From Bifidobacterium sp. ESL0784 (GTDB taxonomy: Bacteria; Actinomycetota; Actinomycetes; Actinomycetales; Bifidobacteriaceae), in NCBI RefSeq assembly GCF_029433295.1, contig NZ_JAQTHV010000002.1, positions 186,001 to 250,000 on the forward strand: a stretch of DNA of 64,000 nucleotides, read 5' to 3'. Each line of letters begins with the position of its first letter. Positions within the stretch are counted from its first letter, which is position 1. This document shows, piece after piece, positions 47,962-57,024 of the stretch. Below the pieces are notes generated by a model, which saw only the letters and a program-made list of their open reading frames with translations, searched no databases and had not been told where the DNA came from. Position numbers and translations under genes: made by a program.

Positions 47962-49800
47962 ATGGAAAACGCCACGAAACCGCAGAATTCCAACCTTCCT
48001 GAATCGGACCAGTCGAAGGCGCTCGCCGATGCCGCCACGGGGTTGAAACTTTATAACACGGCCACGCACGAAGTGTCCGCGTTCACGCCGATTGTGCCCG
48101 GCAAGGTGGGCATCTACGTCTGCGGCGCCACGGTGCAGAGTTCGCCGCATATCGGCCATATCCGCGCGGCGGTCGCCTTCGATATCGTCCGTCGTTGGCT
48201 TGAAAAGCTCGGTTATGACGTCACTTTCATCCGCAATGTCACCGATATCGACGACAAGATCCTGGACAAGGCTGCGGCCGCTGGTGAGCAATGGTGGGCA
48301 CGCGCCTATCATTACGAGCGCGAATTCACGCACGCCTATGAAACGTTGGGAGTGCTCGCGCCGACATATGAGCCCAGAGCGACCGGCCATATCGGCGACA
48401 TGGTCGACCTTATCCAACGTCTGGTGGACCGTGGCCACGCCTACGTCGTCACCGACAACGACGGCAAACCGACCGGCAACGTATTCTTCGACGTGGCCAG
48501 CTGGCCATATTACGGCGAGCTGACCCACCAAAAACAAACCTCAGAAGTCGATTCCGCAGCGGCGGTGGCGGACGAAATGGGCCCGAGCGTCGACCAGTCC
48601 GGAAATGACAAATACAACCCGGCCGACCCGGCTGACTATTCCCCCGACAAGCGCGACCCCCGTGATTTTGCGCTGTGGAAGGCTTCGAAGGAAAGCGACC
48701 CTGAAACCGCCCGTTGGAAGACGCCATTCGGTACCGGTCGCCCCGGCTGGCATATCGAGTGCTCGGCAATGAGCCACCGCTATCTCGACGGCATGTTCGA
48801 CATCCACGGCGGCGGGCTCGACCTGCGCTTCCCCCATCACGAAAACGAAATGGCGCAGACGCGCGCGGCAGGCTACGAGTCCGCCAACGTCTGGATGCAC
48901 TCGGCCTGGGTGACGGCCAAAGGCGAGAAGATGTCGAAGTCGCTGGGCAACGGGCTTTCCGTGCCGAGCGTCCTCGCGCAAAACTCACCGTGGGTGGTGC
49001 GTTACGCCCTGGGCAGCGTGCAATATCGCTCTATGCTCGAGTGGAGCGATCAGACGCTCGCCGAGGCGAAATCCGCCTACGAGCGCATCAGCAATTTCAT
49101 TGTCCGCGCCGGCCAGGTACTGGGGCCGAACGAACAACCGAGCCGCGAGGAAGTCGCAGCCATCAAGGCCGACCAGTTGCCGTCCGATTTCGTGGAGGCG
49201 ATGAACGACGACATCAACGTTTCGGGCGCCACCGCTGCGATTTTCACCGCCATCCGTCATGGCAATTCGCTGATTGCCGAACTTGAAGCGGCGCAATCCA
49301 ACATCAGCACCGTTTCTCTGAATGAAGCCGACATGGCCGCCCTGACCGACGAGTACCGCAGGGTTCTCGACGAAACCAGCGACAAATATTCGGATATGCC
49401 CGAAGAATACATCCAAGGTGACGCCAAGGTCAGGTTCGCCTTCACGCACGGCAACATTCCATCCGAAATCATCGACATGCTTACCTCCCGGGTTGCCTTG
49501 CGCGAAACGCTGCTTTCGGTGCGGGCCATGCTCGACACCTTGGGCCTCGACCCGTTGGCGCAACCTTGGAATGTCGGGACTTCCGAGGGCGGTTCAAAGC
49601 GCGAAAGCAATATCGGCGCCAACGACGCCGAAGCCGAGCACAAGTTGCTTGACGAGATGATGCAGTACCAACTCGCTGCACGCAACGCCGCCCGCAAGTC
49701 CAAAAACTTCGAAAAAGCTGACAAAATCCGCAATGCCCTCGCCTCCATGGGAGTGACTATCGAAGACAAGCCGACAGGCTCCACTTGGAGTCTGAAATAG
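47962..49800 (+). CDS. cysS: cysteinyl-tRNA synthetase
   Basis: 612 residues. The class I signature is [15 protein letters not shown] (54-68), followed by [21 protein letters not shown] with zinc-binding Cys, [11 protein letters not shown] and KMSKSLGN. A polar insertion ([20 protein letters not shown]...) enlarges the connective region, and a Ser/Glu-rich stretch precedes the C-terminal [22 protein letters not shown] 47962 has no ribosome site but a TACTCT seven bases upstream, so the transcript may be leaderless; the upstream open frame to 47437 overlaps the divergent gene and is not used. Confidence 0.95.
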   Translation: MENATKPQNSNLPESDQSKALADAATGLKLYNTATHEVSAFTPIVPGKVGIYVCGATVQSSPHIGHIRAAVAFDIVRRWLEKLGYDVTFIRNVTDIDDKILDKAAAAGEQWWARAYHYEREFTHAYETLGVLAPTYEPRATGHIGDMVDLIQRLVDRGHAYVVTDNDGKPTGNVFFDVASWPYYGELTHQKQTSEVDSAAAVADEMGPSVDQSGNDKYNPADPADYSPDKRDPRDFALWKASKESDPETARWKTPFGTGRPGWHIECSAMSHRYLDGMFDIHGGGLDLRFPHHENEMAQTRAAGYESANVWMHSAWVTAKGEKMSKSLGNGLSVPSVLAQNSPWVVRYALGSVQYRSMLEWSDQTLAEAKSAYERISNFIVRAGQVLGPNEQPSREEVAAIKADQLPSDFVEAMNDDINVSGATAAIFTAIRHGNSLIAELEAAQSNISTVSLNEADMAALTDEYRRVLDETSDKYSDMPEEYIQGDAKVRFAFTHGNIPSEIIDMLTSRVALRETLLSVRAMLDTLGLDPLAQPWNVGTSEGGSKRESNIGANDAEAEHKLLDEMMQYQLAARNAARKSKNFEKADKIRNALASMGVTIEDKPTGSTWSLK

Positions 49801-49889
49801 CATCGTGAAGAACTTACGGAATTTCTTGACTGCAACAATCAGTATCTAATAAATCGCATTTTCCCTAGTTTTCATCACAATTTATCATA

Positions 49890-49930
49890 AAACGATGAAA
49901 AAAATTGCTTTATATTTGCGTTCATCGTTT
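49890..49930. repeat. 10-bp inverted repeat in the cysS / surface protein spacer
   Basis: AAACGATGAA (49890-49899) and TTCATCGTTT (49921-49930), 21-base loop, within an A/T-rich 231-base spacer. It could end cysS or serve as an operator for the surface protein gene; a related CGATGAAA arm appears in other hairpins here. Confidence 0.4.
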
Positions 49931-50031
49931 CTTCGTCGTACAATTATTAAAGTTATCAAAAACTAATAATTTTTATGCTGAAAAACCAATATGGAAATTT
50001 TTTGATGACAAGAAGAAACGAGAAGGCAATC

Positions 50032-52257
50032 ATGCGACGCAAGATCGAAACGATGATCGCAACGGCACTAGCGACAGCGACTTTGCTGTCGCCTGCCATG
50101 GCACAGGCGGCACAACCCCCCGAAGCAACGCGGCAACCTCAGCGAAACACGCCGAGCAGTCAGGCGGCGGATTCCTCAACGTCGACTGACCAGACTCAAC
50201 AGCGTCCAATCTCAACGGCACCTGCAACAAGTACGATGCCGACATCAGACGCACCGGGATCGACGTCGACCACGTTGACGTCCACTCCTACGCTATCCAC
50301 GCCAACGTCAATACCACGGCATGCCCTCCAGACCCCCTCCGCGAAAGCGCCGGGATCGACGTCAAGCGCTCAAGGCGAAGAGCCTTCGACATCACCTCTC
50401 ACACGAGGGGGAATCTGCAGCGACACCGGCCCCATGACCCACGGCCATTGGACGCTCGCGCCAAGCGCCGAATACGGTGGCGACTGCACACTGACCTTCA
50501 CAGCGGACGACCCGCTCCAGAAGAATGATTTCGAGGGTCTGGAAACCATGCCAGGCACCGCAACACCGTTCAGCCACATAAAAACCCTTCACAATTTCGC
50601 TTACGCCAAGCACATCGTCTTCAACGGTGTCAACAAAACGCAATTGCCGGAAAACTCCAGATTCCTGTTTGGCGACTGGGACCCGACCCCGAATAATACC
50701 TACGTCAAGACCTTCAAAGGCAACGGCCTTGTAGACACGAGCCGCGTTAAAACCATGGAAGGCATTTTCCAAGGAGACCGCGGGATGACCTCCTTGGATT
50801 TAAGCGGCTGGGACACCAGCCAAGTCACCAGCATGCGATCCATGTTTGACGGCATTCAGCTAGCCAGCTTGGATATCGCCAACTTCGACACCCACAACGT
50901 CACCGACATGAACCACATGTTCTATTCCGCGTGCAACATCAATACCCTGAATTTGAGCAAATGGGATACCACCAAACTTGACTTTACCATCAAGCCCAAT
51001 GGCACAAGCAATACCGACGATATGTTCTGCAGGGTCAACAGGCTGACCGTCGGACCCAAGACAAGGTTGTCAAATCGAAGCTTCAGAGGCAACCCCGTGG
51101 CATCGGCAATCTATGCAAGACCATCGACTCCAGGCAGGAGCTACACCGATAAATGGATTAAAGTCTCACACCTGTCGAACGGCGCAACGGGCGCGACGGA
51201 ACCATTAACCAACGCTCAGGCTCAGAGCCAGGACGACTTTACCAGCACTCTGGCAACGGATCCCAACCGAGCCGGCACATACATCTGGCAAACTGCGCCC
51301 TTGCACACACTCAATCTCGAGTCCAACTTGGCAAGCCTGCCTTCCGGCTATACCGCAGCGGCAACGGCCCGCGGTTACACCGCCGACTCCAGAGGGAACC
51401 TGAGCGCTGCTTTCACCGACATGACTGTGGACGATGTGCCCATGCCGGAATTCGACACAGCCGGACATGTCGCCGATGCCGGCACGCCGAGAACAGTGGC
51501 CACGCTCAATCCCGACGTGGCTCTGCCCGCCAGCGATCCGTACACCTTGATTGCGCCTTCTTCGACGACCAACACTTACACACTGTCCGGCTGGAGCACC
51601 ACCCCGACGGGTGCCGTAGACCACAACTTGGGCAGCACAGCAAACGTAGCAGGCGGCGACGTGACCCTCTACGCCATCTGGCAAGTCCACCACGCACCGG
51701 CACCAAACCCATCGACGCCTTCAGGAACCTCTTCGTCAAGCCCGTCCGGCGCCTCCGGCTCATCAACTTCATCTATCAACGCAGGTACGGGCAGCACCAG
51801 CGGCGTGACCGCTCAGCCGGCCACGCAGACCCCAGCCCCAGCCGGATTCGTCGTGGCGCCCACAACCCCTACCTTGGCCCCGGCCTCTACAGCCGGAGCG
51901 TCGGCACGTCTGCTGCCCGCACCACGAATCGGTGCCACCACGACCAAACCCGCGCCTGGCAACGATGCCGACAATGCAACCGCCCCCAATACTTCCGGAC
52001 CATCGCCGCAACGCAGGATCTGTAAAATCGCCTACTACAGCGAAGGCTCCGTGGCACCCGCAGCGGTCGTCTGCAAAAACGAGGACAAGAAAACCACAGT
52101 AAGCGCAGTTCCGACCTCCGTCAGCCGCACCGTGGTGGCTCCCGTATGGCCTTTCATGCTCGTGCTCGCCGTTTTGTCTTTCTTCGCCATGTTCCTTTAT
52201 CAGCACCGCAACGAGTTCACCGCCGCGCAGCATCGGGCCACCGTGATTGATCGATAG
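50032..52257 (+). CDS. BspA/DUF285-type surface protein with C-terminal membrane anchor
   Basis: 741 residues from ATG 50032, the start with GAGAAGG upstream; earlier in-frame ATGs at 49975 and 50005 would spoil the signal peptide. Signal at 1-26 (ATLLSPAMAQA). A Thr/Ser/Pro-rich stalk runs to about 110. DUF285 (BspA-like) repeats follow: MTSLDLSGWDTSQVTSM, LASLDIANFDTHNVTDM, INTLNLSKWDT. Then an InlB_B-like repeat (LSGWSTTPTGAVDHNLG...VTLYAIW), a Ser/Pro/Ala-rich wall-spanning region, and one helix near the end (VWPFMLVLAVLSFFAMFLY). No LPXTG. Probably an adhesin. Confidence 0.88.
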   Translation: MRRKIETMIATALATATLLSPAMAQAAQPPEATRQPQRNTPSSQAADSSTSTDQTQQRPISTAPATSTMPTSDAPGSTSTTLTSTPTLSTPTSIPRHALQTPSAKAPGSTSSAQGEEPSTSPLTRGGICSDTGPMTHGHWTLAPSAEYGGDCTLTFTADDPLQKNDFEGLETMPGTATPFSHIKTLHNFAYAKHIVFNGVNKTQLPENSRFLFGDWDPTPNNTYVKTFKGNGLVDTSRVKTMEGIFQGDRGMTSLDLSGWDTSQVTSMRSMFDGIQLASLDIANFDTHNVTDMNHMFYSACNINTLNLSKWDTTKLDFTIKPNGTSNTDDMFCRVNRLTVGPKTRLSNRSFRGNPVASAIYARPSTPGRSYTDKWIKVSHLSNGATGATEPLTNAQAQSQDDFTSTLATDPNRAGTYIWQTAPLHTLNLESNLASLPSGYTAAATARGYTADSRGNLSAAFTDMTVDDVPMPEFDTAGHVADAGTPRTVATLNPDVALPASDPYTLIAPSSTTNTYTLSGWSTTPTGAVDHNLGSTANVAGGDVTLYAIWQVHHAPAPNPSTPSGTSSSSPSGASGSSTSSINAGTGSTSGVTAQPATQTPAPAGFVVAPTTPTLAPASTAGASARLLPAPRIGATTTKPAPGNDADNATAPNTSGPSPQRRICKIAYYSEGSVAPAAVVCKNEDKKTTVSAVPTSVSRTVVAPVWPFMLVLAVLSFFAMFLYQHRNEFTAAQHRATVIDR

Positions 52258-52273
52258 TCCATCGCGACTAAGC

Positions 52274-52313
52274 AAAAGAAGCTCCGACCAGTTTTGCGCT
52301 CGGAGCTTCTTTT
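52274..52313 (+). terminator. terminator of the DUF285 surface protein gene
   Basis: Perfect 14-bp arms AAAAGAAGCTCCGA (52274-52287) and complement (52300-52313), 12-base loop, TTTTT tail. The diverged ffh copy begins four bases after it. Confidence 0.9.
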
Positions 52314-52316
52314 TCT

Positions 52317-52419
52317 CCCTACGAACCGGTGGAATTGAGACATTATAGCGACATTCTCTTCTTTGACAGACAGGCTCTCCAACGTGTTCAAGCATCCGAA
52401 GGGCAAAGGCAAACTCACC
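52317..52419 (+). pseudogene. ffh: truncated, diverged copy of the ffh leader and first codons
   Basis: These 103 bases align without gaps to 55309-55411, differing at seven or eight positions. They include the ffh leader and codons 1-25. The start codon reads ATA instead of ATG and the upstream TAGAAT is TGGAAT, so both the -10-like box and the start are lost. Similarity stops abruptly after the codons for GKGKLT. The frame stays open for about 30 codons past the similarity but has no start. Confidence 0.85.
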
Positions 52420-52521
52420 AAGAAGGAGAGTAACCCAGCCAGAAGTTATCTCCCCTATCGATATCAGCTGGTGCTTGCGAGAAGTAGCACCGCTCGCATA
52501 AGTACCAGCTAGTTGCCGCAG

Positions 52522-54978
52522 TCAGATTTTCATGACGCGACGGCGACGCATCACAATACCGGAAATCAACAGCCCTGCCGCAGAAACCATAATCACAGAA
52601 AACCACTCCCAGCTGTTTCCTCCGGTGATGGGCAAATTCGATACGGCGACGTTCTTTACCAGATCGTTGGTTTTGGTAACCGCCAAAGTATGCCCGGCAG
52701 CGCATCCAATGGTTACGGGAATTGTCGGAGAAAACACCGACGACGTCCAGTGCCAGCCTTGCACAGCCGGCATGGCACCATTATCGACGATGGACACTGT
52801 CGCGCCAACCGGCAAATAAAGCTCGCCTCCTCCTGCGACTTGCGGACCATGCGCAACAGAGGTGTCAATCTGCAGACTACCCGAATTACCGGCGTAATTC
52901 ACCGTGTCATCAGTGGGTGACGGCTCGGTTCCGCCCTGTGCAACCGGGCCGTCACCCACCGGAAACGCCAAAAAGGAGCCGTCTTCCTGCTTCATGCAGT
53001 ATTGGTAGGTGCCGTTCGAATAGCTCCAATTCACCGTGTAGGTCTGCCCCACAGGCAACGTACCCCCGCCTCCCGGGTCATTGATAATCTGCTTAACGTT
53101 GAAAGTGCCCATGCTGTTGATAGGGAACGCCAACGAACTGGTGCCGCTCACCGGCTTCGCGGCTGTGGCCGTAGCCGTAGCCGTATTGGTGACTTTCCCG
53201 TTGTCGACGTCATCGGCTGCAGTGACGGTATGAGTGTTCGAGCACTCTGTGGCATAACCGACCGGTACGGTGGTCGCTCTACAGTTTGCCGAATTGCTCC
53301 ACCCATCTTTTACGGACAACCCGGTCATATCTTCACTGCCAGGATTGGTGACAATGTATTTGTAAGGTATCTTGTCTCCTATCTTGTACCGCGCCTTGGC
53401 GGGTACATTCTCCATCTCGGATCCATCCTGCATCAAAAGATTGAGATCGCCCAAAGGATTAATGCTGTTGGCCGACACCCCACGGATAAGATGCGCGCCG
53501 GGCGTGCCGTTTGAAGACGAGAACCCCATTTTCGCCGATCTCGGTAACGCCGGCACCGGCAAGTTGTTGATGACATGATTCGTCGTACCGTCGCGCGCAA
53601 CCATCGTCACATCCAACGTCTGCCGTCCGTTAGCGTCAGCCGGCGAAAGAATGATGTCGACCTGCGTACCGACCTCAGCGCTGCTCGTGGGTATACCTGT
53701 GCTTAAAAACGGCGATTTGTCAGGAACTCTTGTTCCATTGCTCGGTAAAAGATCACTTTGCGCAAGACGGCAATAGCCGTGCTCCGAACTGTCGCGGACG
53801 CCTACCAGTGGATGGGGAATCGTGCCACGCAGATAAAATGAGCTCAGGCCCCTAGCCGGGTCTCGTTCGATGGAGTTGCGGGCATTGGCATCTGTAACCA
53901 GAGGATACCGGCTCGTATTGTTGGTGCTTTGCGGATCACATCTGACAGGTTTGTAGCCTGCCACCGACTTCGTAGGATCGTGCGCGTTATACGCCACGTC
54001 ATCAGGAATGTCGTATGCGCCGAAATTGCCGAACTGATCGAACCCGATACCCAATAAGGCATTGGGAATGCCAACATACCCCAGATGACCGCCGTGCAGC
54101 CCAGATTGCGTCAAGGTCTGGTCACTCTTTACGAGGAAGAACGAGATGCCGTCAGCGGTGCCGGTCATGTACATCTTGAAAGAGACGTGCAGACCGTCGT
54201 AAATCGGCAAAGTCCTGTCATACAACGCTGAGCCGACGCCCGAGGTCTTCCCGTCGTATTTTTTACTGTTCTCGTCGGTCAATTGCAGGAAACCTCTGCC
54301 GGCATTGCCCATCAATGCATATGTGCCGTCAGCTTTGTGGCAGGTTCCCAGCAGTTTCTGATTGACGGTTTTCGTCTTCGATGGATCGTTCTTATCGACA
54401 ACGGTGATCGGCGTGGTGTTGTCGCCGATATCCTTGCCGTTCGCATCAACCGAAATTTTCCTTCTCGCTTGCAACTGAGTGGTCGGTGGCGATCCGCCGG
54501 TAAGACACGCATCATCGAAAGCGAACCACCGTTTTTCGTCGAAGGGTTTAGTACCTTTGAACTCCTCTTCTCCAAGGAAAGTATCGTCCCCATTTCTCGA
54601 TAGCCCTTCGCGCAATATCTGTTTGCGAGATTCCGGATTTGTACCAGGTTGGCCAGGAGACGTTGTGCCCGATAAAGGGGCGGCCGTCGCAGCCGGCCCA
54701 TCGTTCTTGGGCATATCGGGTTTTACCGTTGGTTCAGAGGCCTGAGGAGCGGTAGAGCCGTTACTTTGAACCGTCGAAGGGGTGTTGGCCGCGTCCTCAT
54801 CAGTCTCTGAACCATTCGAAGTGGACTGAGTCGTAGCCGCAGATGTCGATGACACTTCCACGCCATTGGCCACATTTGCCGGAAACAGCAATAGAGAGAG
54901 CCCCACCAGCCAAGCTGTCGCCTGGCAACATCTCCGCATTGCCCGACACATGTTCAACTTTTCCTGTAAGTACCTCAT
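52522..54978 (-). CDS. LPXTG-anchored lectin-like adhesin
   Basis: About 818 residues. A signal-peptide-like stretch (TAWLVGLSLLLFPANVANG) ends near 39, then a Ser/Thr/Pro-rich stalk to about 110. The middle third (GRGFLQLTDENSKKYDG, LHVSFKMYMTGTADGISFFLV, LGYVGIPNALLGIGFDQFG) resembles bacterial L-type lectin-like domains. DUF11-like and Ig-like modules follow (AKARYKIGDKIPYKYIVTN). The C-terminus has the sortase signal LPITG, a helix and RRRR tail. ATG 54978 follows AAAGG closely; 54951 is another choice. It is inserted between a pseudo-copy and the true ffh start. Confidence 0.88.
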   Translation of the reverse strand: MRYLQEKLNMCRAMRRCCQATAWLVGLSLLLFPANVANGVEVSSTSAATTQSTSNGSETDEDAANTPSTVQSNGSTAPQASEPTVKPDMPKNDGPAATAAPLSGTTSPGQPGTNPESRKQILREGLSRNGDDTFLGEEEFKGTKPFDEKRWFAFDDACLTGGSPPTTQLQARRKISVDANGKDIGDNTTPITVVDKNDPSKTKTVNQKLLGTCHKADGTYALMGNAGRGFLQLTDENSKKYDGKTSGVGSALYDRTLPIYDGLHVSFKMYMTGTADGISFFLVKSDQTLTQSGLHGGHLGYVGIPNALLGIGFDQFGNFGAYDIPDDVAYNAHDPTKSVAGYKPVRCDPQSTNNTSRYPLVTDANARNSIERDPARGLSSFYLRGTIPHPLVGVRDSSEHGYCRLAQSDLLPSNGTRVPDKSPFLSTGIPTSSAEVGTQVDIILSPADANGRQTLDVTMVARDGTTNHVINNLPVPALPRSAKMGFSSSNGTPGAHLIRGVSANSINPLGDLNLLMQDGSEMENVPAKARYKIGDKIPYKYIVTNPGSEDMTGLSVKDGWSNSANCRATTVPVGYATECSNTHTVTAADDVDNGKVTNTATATATAAKPVSGTSSLAFPINSMGTFNVKQIINDPGGGGTLPVGQTYTVNWSYSNGTYQYCMKQEDGSFLAFPVGDGPVAQGGTEPSPTDDTVNYAGNSGSLQIDTSVAHGPQVAGGGELYLPVGATVSIVDNGAMPAVQGWHWTSSVFSPTIPVTIGCAAGHTLAVTKTNDLVKNVAVSNLPITGGNSWEWFSVIMVSAAGLLISGIVMRRRRVMKI

Positions 54979-55008
54979 ATCCTTTGCCCCCAAACCGCAA
55001 CACCGCAA

Positions 55009-55308
55009 AGACCGACAACTTTGCCCGGTCGTAGGATTACTTTTTCAGCATAAGTCGAATGTAAATAAAACATGCCAAATTCGGCTATTTTTTATAATAT
55101 AACTAAATAATTAGTTTTCTAATTGATTTAATCTATTATGTTGTTTATTTTTTTCATTGTAAATCTGCAAATACCTCTACATCAGACCCGCCTAAGGCTC
55201 AGCCTCAGACGGAACCGAATCAAGAAAACAGCCCGGCATTCTACAATGCATGGGCTGCAATATCTCCCAGCCATTCAATACGTTCCCAGCTGTTCAGTAC
55301 GCCGTTTT
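55009..55308. other. A/T-rich region upstream of the LPXTG adhesin gene
   Basis: From 55065 to 55165 the DNA is strongly A/T-rich, including the dyad AACTAA-ATAA-TTAGTT (55101-55116). It likely carries the adhesin promoter on the minus strand. The remaining 150 bases toward ffh are of average composition with no coding signal. No SRP RNA gene was recognised. Confidence 0.5.
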
Positions 55309-55411
55309 CCCTACGAACCGCTAGAATTGAGACATTATGGCAGCATTCTCTTCTTTGACAGACAGGCTCTCCAACGCGTTCAAGCATCTGAAGGGCAAAG
55401 GCAAACTCACC
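55309..55411 (+). repeat. right copy of the ffh 5' direct repeat
   Basis: Functional member of the 103-base direct repeat whose left copy is 52317-52419. It contains TAGAAT (55322-55327), nine bases before ATG 55337, and the first 25 codons of ffh. The two copies bracket the 2.9-kb adhesin segment. Confidence 0.85.
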
Positions 55412-56995
55412 GAGGCGGACATCGACGGGACGATCCGCGAGATTCGTCGCGCGTTGCTCGACGCCGATGTGGCGCTCGACGTCGTGCGCTCCTTCACTTC
55501 CCGTGTGCGCGAGCGTGCGTTGGGCGAAGAGGTTTCGCAGGCGCTGAACCCCGCGCAGCAGGTGGTGAAAATCGTCAACGACGAGCTGACGCAAGTCCTC
55601 GGCGCCGGCGTCGACCGCCCATTGAACTTCGCCAAGAATCCACCGACCATCATCATGCTTGCCGGCCTTCAGGGCGCCGGCAAAACGACGTTGGCGGGCA
55701 AACTCGGCTATTGGCTGAAAGACGCCGGTCACACCCCGCTTTTGGTCGCGGCCGATTTGCAGCGCCCGAACGCCGTCACCCAGCTGCAGGTGGTAGGCGA
55801 GCGCGCGGATGTACCGGTTTACGCACCTGAAAAGGGCGTGCAGTCCGACGGCGGCGAGGCCGTGGCGGCTCCCGGACAGACCAGCGGCGACCCGGTCAAG
55901 GTCGCACGCGACTCGATTCAGTACGCCAAAGACAAACTGTATGACACTGTCATCATCGATACCGCAGGTCGTTTGGGCGTCGACGAGGAGCTGATGAAGC
56001 AGGCCCGCGACATCCGCGATGCCGTGAACCCGAACGAAATCCTCTTCGTCATCGACGCGATGATCGGCCAGGACGCGGTGCAAACCGCCGAGGCGTTCAA
56101 CAAGGGCGTGGACTTCACCGGCGTGGTACTTTCCAAACTCGACGGTGACGCCCGAGGCGGTGCAGCACTTTCCGTCGCATCCGTCACCGGCAAGCCGATC
56201 CTCTTCGTCTCCAACGGCGAAGGCCTCAAGGACTTTGAGGTCTTCCACCCAGACCGCATGGCCTCCCGCATCCTCGACATGGGCGATATCCTCACCCTGA
56301 TCGAGCAGGCGCAGAAGGAGTTCGACGAGCAGGAGGCGATGGAGTCCGCCAAGAAGATGGCGAAAGGCACCTACGGCCTTGACGACTTCATGGAACAACT
56401 TGAACAGGTGCGCAAGCTCGGCTCGATGAAAAGCCTCCTGGGCATGATCCCCGGCATGGCCACTCACCGCAAGGAACTCGAAGCCCTCGACGAGCACGAA
56501 ATCGACCGCACCGAGGCCATCATCCACTCGATGACCCCGGAAGAGCGACGCGACCCGTCCATCATCGACGGTTCCCGTCGCGCGCGCATCGCCTACGGCT
56601 CCGGCAACACGGTCTCCTCCGTCAACGGCCTGCTGCAACGCTTTGAGCAGGCAGCCAAGATGATGAAACGCATGACCAACAAGGTCGGCGGCGGCATCCC
56701 CGGCATGGGTGGTCCGGCCATGGGCGGCGGCTACGGCAAAAAGGGCAAGAAAGGCAAGAAGAAGGGGAAGTCCAAGTCCGGCAACCCGATGAAGCGCGAG
56801 GCCGAAGAAAAAGCATTGCGACAGAAGCTTGCTGGCAAGAAGAACTCCGGCGGCTCGGCCTTTGCCAAGAAACCGCAGAACCCCGCACTGCCCGCAGGCT
56901 TGCAGGAGGCCATGGACGCGGCAGGCACCGACGAGAACGGCACCCCGAATCTTCCGCCGAACTTTGGCGGCGGCCTTTCCGGCTTGCTCGGCTGA
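55337..56995 (+). CDS. ffh: signal recognition particle protein Ffh
   Basis: 552 residues. The GTPase that binds signal sequences and SRP RNA to target membrane proteins. N domain 1-100; G domain with GLQGAGKT (110-117), DLQRPNAVTQLQ, DTAGRLGVDEELM, SKLDGDARGGAALS; M domain with the Met-rich GSMKSLLGMIPGM and RRARIAYGSG RNA-binding motif, then a Lys/Gly-rich tail. A loop at about 158-175 (EKGVQSDGGEAVAAPGQTSG) is longer than usual. ATG follows TAGAAT by nine bases without a ribosome site, so it is likely near-leaderless. Confidence 0.97.
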   Translation: MAAFSSLTDRLSNAFKHLKGKGKLTEADIDGTIREIRRALLDADVALDVVRSFTSRVRERALGEEVSQALNPAQQVVKIVNDELTQVLGAGVDRPLNFAKNPPTIIMLAGLQGAGKTTLAGKLGYWLKDAGHTPLLVAADLQRPNAVTQLQVVGERADVPVYAPEKGVQSDGGEAVAAPGQTSGDPVKVARDSIQYAKDKLYDTVIIDTAGRLGVDEELMKQARDIRDAVNPNEILFVIDAMIGQDAVQTAEAFNKGVDFTGVVLSKLDGDARGGAALSVASVTGKPILFVSNGEGLKDFEVFHPDRMASRILDMGDILTLIEQAQKEFDEQEAMESAKKMAKGTYGLDDFMEQLEQVRKLGSMKSLLGMIPGMATHRKELEALDEHEIDRTEAIIHSMTPEERRDPSIIDGSRRARIAYGSGNTVSSVNGLLQRFEQAAKMMKRMTNKVGGGIPGMGGPAMGGGYGKKGKKGKKKGKSKSGNPMKREAEEKALRQKLAGKKNSGGSAFAKKPQNPALPAGLQEAMDAAGTDENGTPNLPPNFGGGLSGLLG

Positions 56996-57024
56996 GCCAG
57001 GCTCAAGAGTCAAGAAAACAATCC

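Noticed and set aside
47860..48537. Upstream extension of the glutamine amidotransferase frame
   Set aside because: It overlaps cysS, has no similarity to the family, and a good ATG exists at 47859.
50760..51000. Repeated segments in the DUF285 protein as a CRISPR-like array
   Set aside because: They are coding BspA-type repeats with protein-level periodicity, not identical DNA repeats with spacers. No CRISPR array was found in the window.
55009..55336. SRP RNA gene next to ffh
   Set aside because: No GGAA-tetraloop hairpin or conserved SRP core was recognised in the spacer.
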